Assembly (NCBI GenBank): GCA_947499565.1
Contig: CANMOV010000003.1
Span: 310,001 to 374,000 of the forward strand
Reading direction: 5' to 3'
Length of the DNA: 64,000 nucleotides
From: an uncultured Croceitalea sp.
Lineage (GTDB): Bacteria > Bacteroidota > Bacteroidia > Flavobacteriales > Flavobacteriaceae
The position numbers were made by a program, and so were the translations under genes. Every line of letters starts with the position of its first letter. Position 1 is the first letter of the stretch. Below, one piece after another: positions 51,955 through 60,483 of the stretch. Under the pieces are notes generated by a model. It was not told where the DNA came from. It ran no database searches and saw nothing but the letters and a program-made list of their open reading frames with translations.

Positions 51955-53508
51955 ATGTCAAAAATCGCATCTGCTTTCGGCTTGGATAAAGCACTAAAAC
52001 AATTAGGCTTACAAGAAACAAACTTCGGCACCTCTACTGGTTCTAACAATTTTGGTTCTGGAAATCTTATTGAATCCTATTCTCCTGTTGATGGTTCCTT
52101 AATTGGTAAAGTAAAAAGTACCACAAAAGAAGATTATGAAAAGGTATTAGAAGCAGCAACAAATGCATTTACCAATTGGAGAATTGTACCTGCTCCGCAA
52201 AGAGGAGAAATGGTTCGCCAGTTTGGCGAAAAACTCCGTGAACTTAAAGAACCATTAGGAAAACTAGTTTCCTATGAAATGGGAAAATCTTATCAAGAAG
52301 GTCTTGGAGAAGTTCAAGAAATGATAGATATCTGTGATTTTGCCGTTGGTCTTTCTAGACAATTGCATGGGCTTACTATGCATTCTGAGCGACCAGGGCA
52401 TCGTATGTATGAGCAATATCACCCCCTAGGTGTTGTGGGCATTATTTCAGCCTTTAACTTTCCAGTGGCTGTTTGGGCTTGGAATACAGCTCTAGCTTGG
52501 ATTTCCGGTGATGTTTGTGTTTGGAAACCTTCTGAAAAAACTCCATTATGTGGAGTTGCATGTCAAAACATAATTGCCCAAGTACTAAAAGAGAATAACC
52601 TGCCTGAAGGAATTTCATGTATTATAAATGGTGATTACAAAGTAGGCGAGTTTATGACTCAGGACAAGAGAGTTCCTTTGGTTTCTGCAACAGGTTCTAT
52701 AAGAATGGGGAAAATTGTAGCTCAGGCAGTAGCCGCTAGATTAGGAAAATCTTTGCTAGAACTTGGCGGTAATAATGCAATTATTGTAACTCCAGATGCT
52801 GATGTTAAGATGACCGTTATTGGTGCGGTTTTTGGAGCTGTTGGCACTGCCGGTCAGCGTTGTACATCCACTCGTAGATTAATTATTCATGAATCTATGT
52901 ATGATCAAGTTAAAAATGCAGTAGTTGATGCCTACAAACAATTACGTATTGGAAATCCTTTGGATGAAAATAATCATGTTGGTCCTTTAATTGATACGGA
53001 CGCAGTAAAAATGTATAGCGAAGCTTTAGAGAAAGCTAAAAAAGAAGGAGGTTCTATTTTAGTAGAAGGAGGTGTGCTTACTGGTGACGGATACGAAAGT
53101 GGTTGCTATGTTAAGCCTGCAATTGTTGAAGCAGATAATAGTTTTACCATTGTACAGGAAGAAACTTTTGCACCAATACTTTATCTGCTAAAATATTCTG
53201 GAGAAGTAGAAAATGCTATTGCCCAACAAAATGGGGTAGTACAAGGGCTATCTTCTTCTATTATGACAAATAATTTAAGAGAAGCCGAACGATTTTTATC
53301 GGCTGCAGGGAGTGATTGCGGAATAGCTAATGTTAATATAGGTACTTCTGGAGCGGAAATTGGTGGCGCTTTTGGAGGTGAAAAAGAAACTGGAGGAGGT
53401 CGTGAAAGTGGCTCGGATGCTTGGAAAATTTATATGCGCAGGCAGACTAATACTATAAATTACACTACAGAATTGCCTTTGGCTCAGGGAATTAAATTTG
53501 ATTTATAG
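51955..53508 (+). CDS. Aldehyde dehydrogenase of the ALDH7/AASA dehydrogenase type
   Basis: 517 residues, typical of ALDH7. The bacterial AmaB/PaaZ-like members oxidise alpha-aminoadipic semialdehyde (piperideine-6-carboxylate) in lysine catabolism, with NAD. Conserved parts are FNFPVAVWAWN near 166, WKPSEKTPL near 188, ELGGNNAIIVTPDAD near 268 and the catalytic Cys in GTAGQRCTSTRR near 302. The N-terminal stretch with LGLQETNFGTSTGS is typical of the flavobacterial group. No lysine 6-aminotransferase lies close by, so the pathway is inferred from homology. A strong terminator follows. Confidence 0.92.
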   Translation: MSKIASAFGLDKALKQLGLQETNFGTSTGSNNFGSGNLIESYSPVDGSLIGKVKSTTKEDYEKVLEAATNAFTNWRIVPAPQRGEMVRQFGEKLRELKEPLGKLVSYEMGKSYQEGLGEVQEMIDICDFAVGLSRQLHGLTMHSERPGHRMYEQYHPLGVVGIISAFNFPVAVWAWNTALAWISGDVCVWKPSEKTPLCGVACQNIIAQVLKENNLPEGISCIINGDYKVGEFMTQDKRVPLVSATGSIRMGKIVAQAVAARLGKSLLELGGNNAIIVTPDADVKMTVIGAVFGAVGTAGQRCTSTRRLIIHESMYDQVKNAVVDAYKQLRIGNPLDENNHVGPLIDTDAVKMYSEALEKAKKEGGSILVEGGVLTGDGYESGCYVKPAIVEADNSFTIVQEETFAPILYLLKYSGEVENAIAQQNGVVQGLSSSIMTNNLREAERFLSAAGSDCGIANVNIGTSGAEIGGAFGGEKETGGGRESGSDAWKIYMRRQTNTINYTTELPLAQGIKFDL

Positions 53509-53531
53509 TTCCCTAAATCCTAATAAAAATT

Positions 53532-53571
53532 GGCTCCATATTTAGTGTTAAATATGGAGCCTTTTGTTTTT
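53532..53571 (+). terminator. Intrinsic terminator after ALDH7
   Basis: A 13-bp perfect stem GGCTCCATATTTA/TAAATATGGAGCC (53532-53561, loop GTGT) is followed by TTTTGTTTTT. It lies 23 bp after the stop. Confidence 0.92.
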
Positions 53572-53598
53572 AGGAGAATAAAAACTACTTGCAAAACA

Positions 53599-53660
53599 AA
53601 ACCGCCGCCCCACTAAGGACAACGGTTTAAACCAACTTAACTAACTCAAACTTAATATTT
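53599..53660 (+). other. Degenerate hairpin plus TAAACCAAC module
   Basis: AAACCG (53599-53604) can pair with CGGTTT (53623-53628) around a C-rich loop. TAAACCAACTTAACTAAC and AAACTTAATATTTG follow. The order hairpin, AACCAAC-rich word, ACTTAATAT repeats what is seen at 44792-44860 and loosely at 13416-13470. No gene is encoded. Confidence 0.35.
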
Positions 53661-53947
53661 GAAACCCCATCTCAGTGCCGGAACTTTGTCGGGAGAAATA
53701 GGGTTATTACCAAAATTTTAATCTAATTTCTCACTATTCTTTCAAAGCCCAATTTATACTCATATAACTGGTAGCAAAAATTGTGTGTTTGGTGTTTTTT
53801 TTCACTTTTTCAGTTTTAAAGATTATCAACAACGACTTGTCTTTTTAGAGTGCAACTAATTGGTTATTAATAAATTCATCATAAAAATTTAACTTTTTTT
53901 AAGAGATTTTTAATACTTTGGGGTCTTAAACACTAATTATTTAAAAC

Positions 53948-54865
53948 ATGACTAGAAATCTTAGATATCTACTAAGTATGATTATTGTCATACTAGCGGG
54001 AATCTATTTTTATCTGAGCTGTTGCAGTGAATGTGGAAACCAAATGGTAGATTCCGATACTGAAGCAGCAAAGGAAGAGATAGTTCCTCCCAAAGAACCT
54101 GATGCAACTTCTTACCCATTTTCCTTAAAAGATGGGGATTATGCATTTGAAGTTCAAGACAACTTCAATTTTAACCTTTCTTCTGCTTCTTTTCTAACGC
54201 CGCTATCAGATAATGTTGGAAATGGAATAGAAAGTTTAAAAAGCTATTTATCTGAAAACGCAGACAAAGTAATCAACATTACTGGTCTATATAAAGGTGG
54301 TGAAACTAACAATACTGCTTTCCCGAATTTGGGATTGGCTAGAGCAAACCAAGTGAAAAACTACTTTGTTTCTAAAGGTATTTCTTCTGCACAAACAAAT
54401 ACATTCGGAAGATTAATGGATGATTTTTTACCATTGGATAATACACTTTTAGGACCTATTACTTATGAAATTGGTACCCAAGCAGAAGATGCAGGTGATC
54501 TACTAAAAGCGCTCTATGATGAGATTAAAGCAAATCCTTTGGTTTTGTATTTTAACACAGGAGAGGCAGCAATTAACTTAACTCCAGAACAACGAGAGAA
54601 GGTTGCTAAAATAACTAAGTACCTGGACAAGATGGACGGTGCTGCCTGTAATGTTGTGGGCCATACGGATAATACAGGCTCTAGGACAACTAATATTAGG
54701 CTAGGTTTAGAGCGAGCAGATTTTGCCATGGCTTATCTTATAAAAAATGGTATTTCAGCATCAAAAATAAACTCAAGTTCAAAAGGGCCAGATTCTCCAA
54801 TAGCTACAAATGCGACTGAAGAAGGAAGGTCTAAAAATAGAAGAACCGTAGTAACACTAAATTAA
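53948..54865 (+). CDS. OmpA-family outer-membrane lipoprotein with two OmpA-like repeats
   Basis: A 305-residue protein with an N-terminal hydrophobic segment (RNLRYLLSMIIVILAGIYFYLSCC), which can be a lipoprotein signal or membrane anchor. The last 110 residues are a full OmpA-like peptidoglycan-binding domain (VVGHTDNTGSRTTNIRLGLERADFAMAYL). A first, less conserved half (about 60-165, with GLARANQVKNYFVSKGIS) has the same order of elements, so the protein is internally duplicated. It probably links the outer membrane to peptidoglycan. The next gene follows after 26 bp on the same strand. Confidence 0.88.
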   Translation: MTRNLRYLLSMIIVILAGIYFYLSCCSECGNQMVDSDTEAAKEEIVPPKEPDATSYPFSLKDGDYAFEVQDNFNFNLSSASFLTPLSDNVGNGIESLKSYLSENADKVINITGLYKGGETNNTAFPNLGLARANQVKNYFVSKGISSAQTNTFGRLMDDFLPLDNTLLGPITYEIGTQAEDAGDLLKALYDEIKANPLVLYFNTGEAAINLTPEQREKVAKITKYLDKMDGAACNVVGHTDNTGSRTTNIRLGLERADFAMAYLIKNGISASKINSSSKGPDSPIATNATEEGRSKNRRTVVTLN

Positions 54866-54891
54866 ATAACACAATACTAAAAATATAAAAA

Positions 54892-55461
54892 ATGGATTTT
54901 GAAAATATGAACATCTGGTGCTGGTTAATCCCGCTGCTTACTGGTTTAATCTGCGGAATAATAGGTTATTATTGGGGTAAAGGAAATAGCGAAGTAATTG
55001 ATAATTCTGCTGACCTTAAGCTTTTAGAAGATAAAAACGCACGTTTACAAGCAGATTTAGATGCCTGCAATAAAAAATTGACTGTTGCTCCTGCCGCAGT
55101 TGCACCTAAGAAAAAAGCTGCTCCTAAAGCAAAAGTGGCTCCGGCCTCTATTGCTGCCGCTGCTTTTGATGCAAGTGCTGCAAAAGCAGCTTTTGGAAAA
55201 CGTATTAAACAAGATGACCTTAAGGTAGTTGAAGGTATTGGACCAAAAATTGAAGGCCTATTCCATAATTTTGATATTAAAACATGGAAAGCGCTTTCAG
55301 AAGCTTCGGTTGCTAAATGCCAAGAAGTTTTAAATTCTGGCGGAGACCGCTACCGCATACATGACCCTGCTTCATGGCCAATGCAATCAAAAATGGCGTA
55401 TAAAGGAGATTGGAAAAAACTTGCTAAATGGCAAGATGAACATAAAGGAGGAAAGTTATAG
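54892..55461 (+). CDS. Membrane-anchored coiled-coil protein with helix-hairpin-helix domain
   Basis: 189 residues: an N-terminal membrane helix (WCWLIPLLTGLICGIIGYYWG, about 9-29), a short coiled coil (ADLKLLEDKNARLQADLDACNKK), an Ala/Lys/Pro linker (VAPKKKAAPKAKVAPAS) and a C-terminal HhH-like domain (DLKVVEGIGPKIEGLFHNFDI) resembling predicted flap-endonuclease-like 5' nuclease folds. The DNA-binding-type domain on a membrane anchor is puzzling. It sits with the OmpA-like gene 26 bp away and may be an envelope scaffold. No nuclease residues can be pointed out with certainty. Confidence 0.8.
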   Translation: MDFENMNIWCWLIPLLTGLICGIIGYYWGKGNSEVIDNSADLKLLEDKNARLQADLDACNKKLTVAPAAVAPKKKAAPKAKVAPASIAAAAFDASAAKAAFGKRIKQDDLKVVEGIGPKIEGLFHNFDIKTWKALSEASVAKCQEVLNSGGDRYRIHDPASWPMQSKMAYKGDWKKLAKWQDEHKGGKL

Positions 55462-55488
55462 TACTCCCTATTTTAAATAACCAACATA

Positions 55489-55517
55489 AAAGCCGGTCTC
55501 TAAAGAGGTCGGCTTTT
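55489..55517. terminator. Bidirectional terminator between convergent genes
   Basis: AAAGCCGGTCTC pairs with GAGGTCGGCTTT (two G-T wobbles) over TAAA. It has T on both flanks. TTTTAAATAACCAACAT just ahead is another AAATAACCAAC copy. It lies between the HhH gene (stop 55461) and the desaturase (stop 55518). Confidence 0.85.
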
Positions 55518-56513
55518 TTATAGCATCCCGTTAGCTTCTACCCACTTAAATTTATATTGTTCTTGCTCAAATACCATACGCTCGGAAATTCGTTGTAACC
55601 TATCCGGCAACTTCATTAAATAGTCACGAGCTTTTTCGGCTTGATTAGAAAGCTGTCCTAAACTACCTATATCCCAGTAGTCATTCAATTTTTTAAGAAT
55701 ATCTATATAATCTTGAGCAGTATAAACGCCAAGGCGCTGAGCACAATTGGAGAAAAGTTCAAAGGCAGTACTTATCTCTCCGCCAGATTCTCTTAAAAAA
55801 TGAGCAGGCATCACAATCTTCTTTTTCATCATATCAGCAAAAGCCAGTATCATACCATTTGGGTCTTGCCCTAGAATAGTCTTTACAAATTCCCGATATG
55901 CTAAATGGTGACGCATTTCGTCACCTGCAATAATAGTACACATTTTTCCCAACAATGCATTTCCTTTTTTCTTAGCCATTTTTCCCACACGCTTATGAGA
56001 AATATTCGTTGCCAACTCTTGGAAAGTAGTGTATACAAAGTTTTTATACGGATCTCTATCTGTGCCAATATCAAACCCATCTGCTATAAGATGTTGTGTT
56101 GTAATCTCAATTTCGCGCATATTTACTCTACCAGATAGGTATAGATATTTATTAAGTACATCACCATGCCTGTTTTCTTCTGCAGTCCAAGCTCTTACCC
56201 ATTTAGACCAACCGTTTTCCTTACCGGCATGTTGGTCAACTCCCTCTACATCCATTAACCAAGATTCGTAAGTAGGTAATGCTTCTTCTGTAATGGTATC
56301 TGCCACTAAGGTTACCCAAAAATCATATCCTAGTTCCTTAGATTCCTCTCTAATTTGTGTTACCTCATCAAAAAAAGTATCCTCTTGAGAGTTAGGTAAG
56401 AAATCCGTTGGCTGCCATATTTTTTCTGGTTCAACCAAAAAATCATCCATAAAACCTTTAACCTGGGGTTCTATGGCTTGCATGACTTCTAACCTAATAT
56501 TCTTTTCAGACAT
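55518..56513 (-). CDS. Soluble acyl-ACP desaturase (ferritin-like di-iron)
   Basis: 331 residues, acyl-[acyl-carrier-protein] desaturase family. The two di-iron motifs are EENRHG (about 110-115) and DEMRHH (about 198-203), each providing an ExxH-type ligand set. Helical neighbours match too ([25 protein letters not shown], and [24 protein letters not shown]). It introduces a double bond in ACP-bound fatty acid with a ferredoxin-type donor. Bacteroidota often use this soluble form, like plants. The gene stands alone with a long leader upstream. Confidence 0.92.
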   Translation of the reverse strand: [331 protein letters not shown]

Positions 56514-56567
56514 GATGTTATTTTTGGTAAAGGTCTTTATAATTATTTGAAATGTATGTTGAAGTTT

Positions 56568-57293
56568 CTAGTTTCTTCCTTTTTCACCAGGATAAAGTGT
56601 ATGAACCGGGTCGCTCTGCCAAAATTCCTTGGTTTCCACATCCATAATTGTTAATGCTCCTTTAAACGCTGCTCCAGTATCTACATTCCATACGTTAGCA
56701 CCTTTTTGAGGAATAGCAAGACCTTTTTTTGAAATTGGCGTGTGCCCAATAAATATCTCCTTGTAATGCGTTAATCGTTTAGGAAAATCTTTGTCTCCTT
56801 TTTTTAAATCTGGATTCAAAGCCCGCGCTAATTCCCAAAGTGTTCTATCCCAATAGAATAATTCATTAAAATATTCATATTTAATGCCTTTCAAATTTGT
56901 ATATCCTGCATGCAGGTATAAGCGATTATCATCATCTAAATAATTGTTCTCTAAGGATTCATAAAAGGCAATGTGTCTTTGCCAATTTTCTTTTCCTGCC
57001 TTTAAGTAAGAATCTCTTGTTGCTATACCGCCATGTGCTAACCATGTAGGATTTTCAATTCCTGATAACATCCACTCTCTGCATAATTCATCATGATTGC
57101 CTCGTATAAAAGTGCAATTATGGGTTTGTTCTAACGCTAGTAAAAACTCAACAGTTTCAAAAGCTTCGCTCCAGGAATCTACGTAATCCCCTAAAAAAAT
57201 AAGATGGTCTTTGTGAGTTACTTTTGCACGTTCCAATAGCTGCGGTATAGCCCTTTTTCCAGAATGTACATCTCCAATTACGAATCTTCGCAT
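56568..57293 (-). CDS. Metallophosphoesterase (serine/threonine phosphatase-like)
   Basis: 241 residues from ATG 57293; a GTG one codon earlier is possible. The PPP-type motifs are complete: IGDVHSG near 6, FLGDYVDSW near 35, RGNHDELCREW near 66, and HAG plus FIGHTPIS near 180-190. It dephosphorylates proteins or small molecules; the classical GDVHG, GDYVDR and GNHD order is preserved. It faces away from the fructokinase gene at 57446 and is not likely to share a promoter with it. Confidence 0.9.
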   Translation of the reverse strand: MRRFVIGDVHSGKRAIPQLLERAKVTHKDHLIFLGDYVDSWSEAFETVEFLLALEQTHNCTFIRGNHDELCREWMLSGIENPTWLAHGGIATRDSYLKAGKENWQRHIAFYESLENNYLDDDNRLYLHAGYTNLKGIKYEYFNELFYWDRTLWELARALNPDLKKGDKDFPKRLTHYKEIFIGHTPISKKGLAIPQKGANVWNVDTGAAFKGALTIMDVETKEFWQSDPVHTLYPGEKGRN

Positions 57294-57445
57294 CACACTA
57301 AAACTTTAGGCAATAATAGCTACAATTAAATTTAAGAGAGAAGAATTAAAGTAAAGTTTTATCCAAGAAAGCCCTCATCTCATTGCTTTTTTTGGCAATA
57401 CGCATGTTTTCTGTGTACCTTGTATTATTAAAATATTGTCAAGGT

Positions 57446-58393
57446 ATGACACGAGTTTTTTGTATTGGTGAATTATTAATCGATTTCGTTGCTGAAAATC
57501 AAGGTAGTAATCTTTCAAAAGCTACTAATTTCACCAAAAAAGCAGGAGGTGCACCCGCTAACGTTGCCTGTGCTATTGCAAAATTGGGTGGAAAGAGTTC
57601 TTTTATAGGCTGTGTGGGCAAAGATGCTTTTGGAAGTTTTTTACTAGACGTTCTAAAAAATGAAGGTGTAGATATTTCTATGGCGCAGCGCTCAAAGACA
57701 TTTACAACCCTTGCATTTGTATCTATTGCAGAAGATGGTGAAAGAGATTTTGTCTTTGACCGTGGTGCAGATGAAGAATTAAAATATGACCCTTCCATAA
57801 AATCTGAATTCAAAAAAAATATTCTCCATTTTGGTGCTGCTACAGCGTTACTAGGAGGTTCGCTTGAGAAAGCTTATGGTCACTATCTTTTTGATGGCCT
57901 TTGTAATGAATCTTTTATAGCCTTTGACCCTAATTACAGAAGTGACCTTTGGACGGATGATGAAGCTACATTTATTAAAAAGTGCCTTCCTTTTGTAGAA
58001 AAATCACATCTATGTAAATTTAGTTTAGAGGAAGCTTTGCTCCTATCAGGTAAGGAAAATGTGGAAGAAGCTTGTGCTTTTCTACATGACATTGGGGCGG
58101 ATATCATTACGGTTACACTAGGAAAAGATGGGACTTTTGTAAGTACAAATAACATTAAACATACCGTGCCAAGCATTGTAGTTTCTCCTGTAGATACTAC
58201 TGGGGCAGGTGACGCTTTCATTGGCTGTCTATTATTTCAAATAGCAGCACTTTCAAATTTTGAAACCATTTTTAATGATAGTGCTACTTTGTTAAAAATG
58301 GTTGAAAAAGCTAATAAAGCCGGTGCTATTACTACTACCAAATTTGGTGCTATTGTAGCTTTACCAGATTTAAATCAATTGGAGGAAGCATAG
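57446..58393 (+). CDS. PfkB-family carbohydrate kinase, probable fructokinase
   Basis: About 315 residues from ATG 57446 (MTRVFCIGELLIDFVAENQG). Upstream in-frame Met codons would add an unlikely hydrophobic tail. Ribokinase-fold motifs are present: GGAPANVACAIAKLGG near 37-52 and the catalytic DTTGAGDAFIGCLL near 251. The single base between its stop and the amylosucrase ATG shows an operon. The most sensible role is fructose phosphorylation: amylosucrase releases fructose from sucrose, and this kinase traps it as fructose-6-phosphate or fructose-1-phosphate. Confidence 0.9.
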   Translation: MTRVFCIGELLIDFVAENQGSNLSKATNFTKKAGGAPANVACAIAKLGGKSSFIGCVGKDAFGSFLLDVLKNEGVDISMAQRSKTFTTLAFVSIAEDGERDFVFDRGADEELKYDPSIKSEFKKNILHFGAATALLGGSLEKAYGHYLFDGLCNESFIAFDPNYRSDLWTDDEATFIKKCLPFVEKSHLCKFSLEEALLLSGKENVEEACAFLHDIGADIITVTLGKDGTFVSTNNIKHTVPSIVVSPVDTTGAGDAFIGCLLFQIAALSNFETIFNDSATLLKMVEKANKAGAITTTKFGAIVALPDLNQLEEA

Positions 58394-58394
58394 C

Positions 58395-60326
58395 ATGAAT
58401 CAGGCTGCATTACACAAACTAATTGCTTCTCAAAAAGGGGAACAAGGTTTAGAGGAATTGTTTCAACTGCGTTTGGCAACTAACCTTACCCTTATAAAAG
58501 ATCTATTCTTCTCTTTATATCCAGAAGAACACTTTTCAGAAACATTCGAAAAACTACTAAAAAAGCTGCCAAAGCTATTTAAAACCAGGCCTGAAATTCT
58601 AAAGCAACAAGATATCGCTCGATTAGAAAAAGGCAATTGGTACCAATCAGAAAAACTAGTAGGCACGCAACTGTATGTGGACCATTTTAGTAAAGACTTA
58701 AACGGCTTAGTTGAAAAACTTCCCTATTTTGAAGATTTAGGCATCAATTTTTTACATCTTATGCCACTCACCACAAGGCCAAAAGGAGAGAATGATGGTG
58801 GTTATGCTGTAAATAGTTATGATAAGATTGATAAGAAATACGGAACACAAAAAGACTTTGAAAAACTAACCAAACAGCTTCGCGAAAAAGAAATGTATGT
58901 AATGCTAGATTTTGTAGTAAATCATACTTCTAACGAATATCCATGGGCTAAAAAAGCCATGGCGGGCAATAAAAAATACCAAGAATATTATTACACCTAT
59001 ACTGACCGAAAAATTCCTGATGAGTTCGAAAAAAACTTGCCGGAAATTTTTCCTCAAACGGCTCCTGGAAATTACACCTTTGTTCCGGAAATGAATAAAT
59101 GGGTAATGACCTGCTTTAATTCATATCAATGGGACTTAAATTATACCAATCCAGAAGTGTTTCTAGAAATGCTTACCAATCTGGTTAAACTTGCAAACCT
59201 TGGTGTTGATGTTGTTCGTTTTGATGCTTTAGCTTTCCTCTGGAAAAAGATGGGAACTATCTCTCAAAACCTTCCTGAAGCACATATGCTTACTTCACTT
59301 TTTAGAATGTGCTTACAAGTTATAGCCCCAGGCACAATTTTATTGGCTGAAGCTATTGTGGCACCCACAAACATTATTAAATATTTTGGTGAAAATAGCC
59401 GAACGGGTAATGAATGTGAGCTTGCATATAATGCTTCCTTAATGGCCTTATTGTGGAATGCTATCGCAACTAAAGAAACCCTATTATTACATAAGAGTAT
59501 TACCAATATTCCACAAAAACCTAAAGATGGTACTTGGATAAATTATATCCGATGCCATGATGATATTGGGCTTGGCTTAGATGACCGTTTTATACATGAA
59601 ATGGGCTGGAACCCTCAAGAGCATCGAAAGTTTTTATTGAATTATTATTGCCAAAAATTAGCGTGGTCTCCGGCAAAGGGAATGCTCTTTATGTACAACC
59701 CAAAAACTGGTGATGGTAGAATTACTGGTAGCGCAGCTTCTTTACTTGGGCTAGAAAAAGCCCTAGAAGAAAATGACACCGCTTTAATAGATGAAGCTGT
59801 TGCAAAAATCATAATGCTGCATGGAATTGTTCTAGCATTTGGGGGTATTCCATTAATTTATGCAGGCGATGAAATTGCTACTTTAAACGACTATTCTTTT
59901 CTTAAGAACAAAACTAAAAAAGAAGATAGTAGATGGGTAAACCGTCCTTATCATGATTGGGGCGGCGTTTCCAATCTAAAATCTAAAAAAACACCACAAT
60001 CAAAAGTGTTTTTTACGCTAAAGAAGCTAATTGCTTTACGCAAACAACTTTCCGTTTTTGCAGATGCTAATAATTTGTTTTTACACCAAACAAACAACAA
60101 GCACATTTTAGTTTTTGAACGGAAAAAAGGGGAAAGCAATGGCGTTTTGGTTATCTGTAATTTTAATACTACCGCAGAAGTTATAGATGGCAGCTTTCTT
60201 GCAAAACTTGGCTATCTTAAAAATCAAGAATTTAAAGACCTCATCACGGCCAAAAAAACCAAATTGAATAGTGGGTTTCTAGAAATTGAACCTTATCAAT
60301 TACTGTGGGTTAGAAAAATGAGTTAG
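58395..60326 (+). CDS. Amylosucrase (GH13, sucrose-dependent alpha-glucan synthase)
   Basis: 643 residues, close to the roughly 636 of Neisseria amylosucrase. It polymerises glucose from sucrose into alpha-glucan and frees fructose. GH13 regions: VMLDFVVNHTSN near 173 (region I), VDVVRFDALAFLWKKMG near 275 (nucleophile Asp), LLAEAIVAP near 318 (acid/base Glu) and IRCHDDIGLGLDD near 385 (transition-state Asp). The region IV context fits amylosucrase better than alpha-amylase or sucrose phosphorylase. A pair with fructokinase makes a short sucrose-to-glucan and fructose-phosphate route. No sucrose transporter or SusCD is nearby. Confidence 0.9.
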   Translation: MNQAALHKLIASQKGEQGLEELFQLRLATNLTLIKDLFFSLYPEEHFSETFEKLLKKLPKLFKTRPEILKQQDIARLEKGNWYQSEKLVGTQLYVDHFSKDLNGLVEKLPYFEDLGINFLHLMPLTTRPKGENDGGYAVNSYDKIDKKYGTQKDFEKLTKQLREKEMYVMLDFVVNHTSNEYPWAKKAMAGNKKYQEYYYTYTDRKIPDEFEKNLPEIFPQTAPGNYTFVPEMNKWVMTCFNSYQWDLNYTNPEVFLEMLTNLVKLANLGVDVVRFDALAFLWKKMGTISQNLPEAHMLTSLFRMCLQVIAPGTILLAEAIVAPTNIIKYFGENSRTGNECELAYNASLMALLWNAIATKETLLLHKSITNIPQKPKDGTWINYIRCHDDIGLGLDDRFIHEMGWNPQEHRKFLLNYYCQKLAWSPAKGMLFMYNPKTGDGRITGSAASLLGLEKALEENDTALIDEAVAKIIMLHGIVLAFGGIPLIYAGDEIATLNDYSFLKNKTKKEDSRWVNRPYHDWGGVSNLKSKKTPQSKVFFTLKKLIALRKQLSVFADANNLFLHQTNNKHILVFERKKGESNGVLVICNFNTTAEVIDGSFLAKLGYLKNQEFKDLITAKKTKLNSGFLEIEPYQLLWVRKMS

Positions 60327-60483
60327 GAGTTTAACAGTCGTTTGTAAGCGTATACTATATTTCTAGAGCACAGTAAACAATAATATTTTAATGGATTTTG
60401 ACTAATTCAAAAGACCATTTCACTCATTCAGCCTTTTTCATCTGGAAGATCTAAAATATTTTCGAATAAAAATTAACCAACCA

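Larger units (their letters stand above)
53509..53947. other. Non-coding stretch before the OmpA-like gene
   Basis: 439 bp. It starts with the ALDH7 terminator (53532-53571). It then has the degenerate module AACCG(53600)..CGGTT followed by TAAACCAACTTAACTAACTC and AAACTTAATATTTG, comparable with the exact motifs at 13446 and 44832. From 53700 on it is plain AT-rich sequence ending in a poly-T/A region ahead of the OmpA-like start. No clear ORF. Confidence 0.5.
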
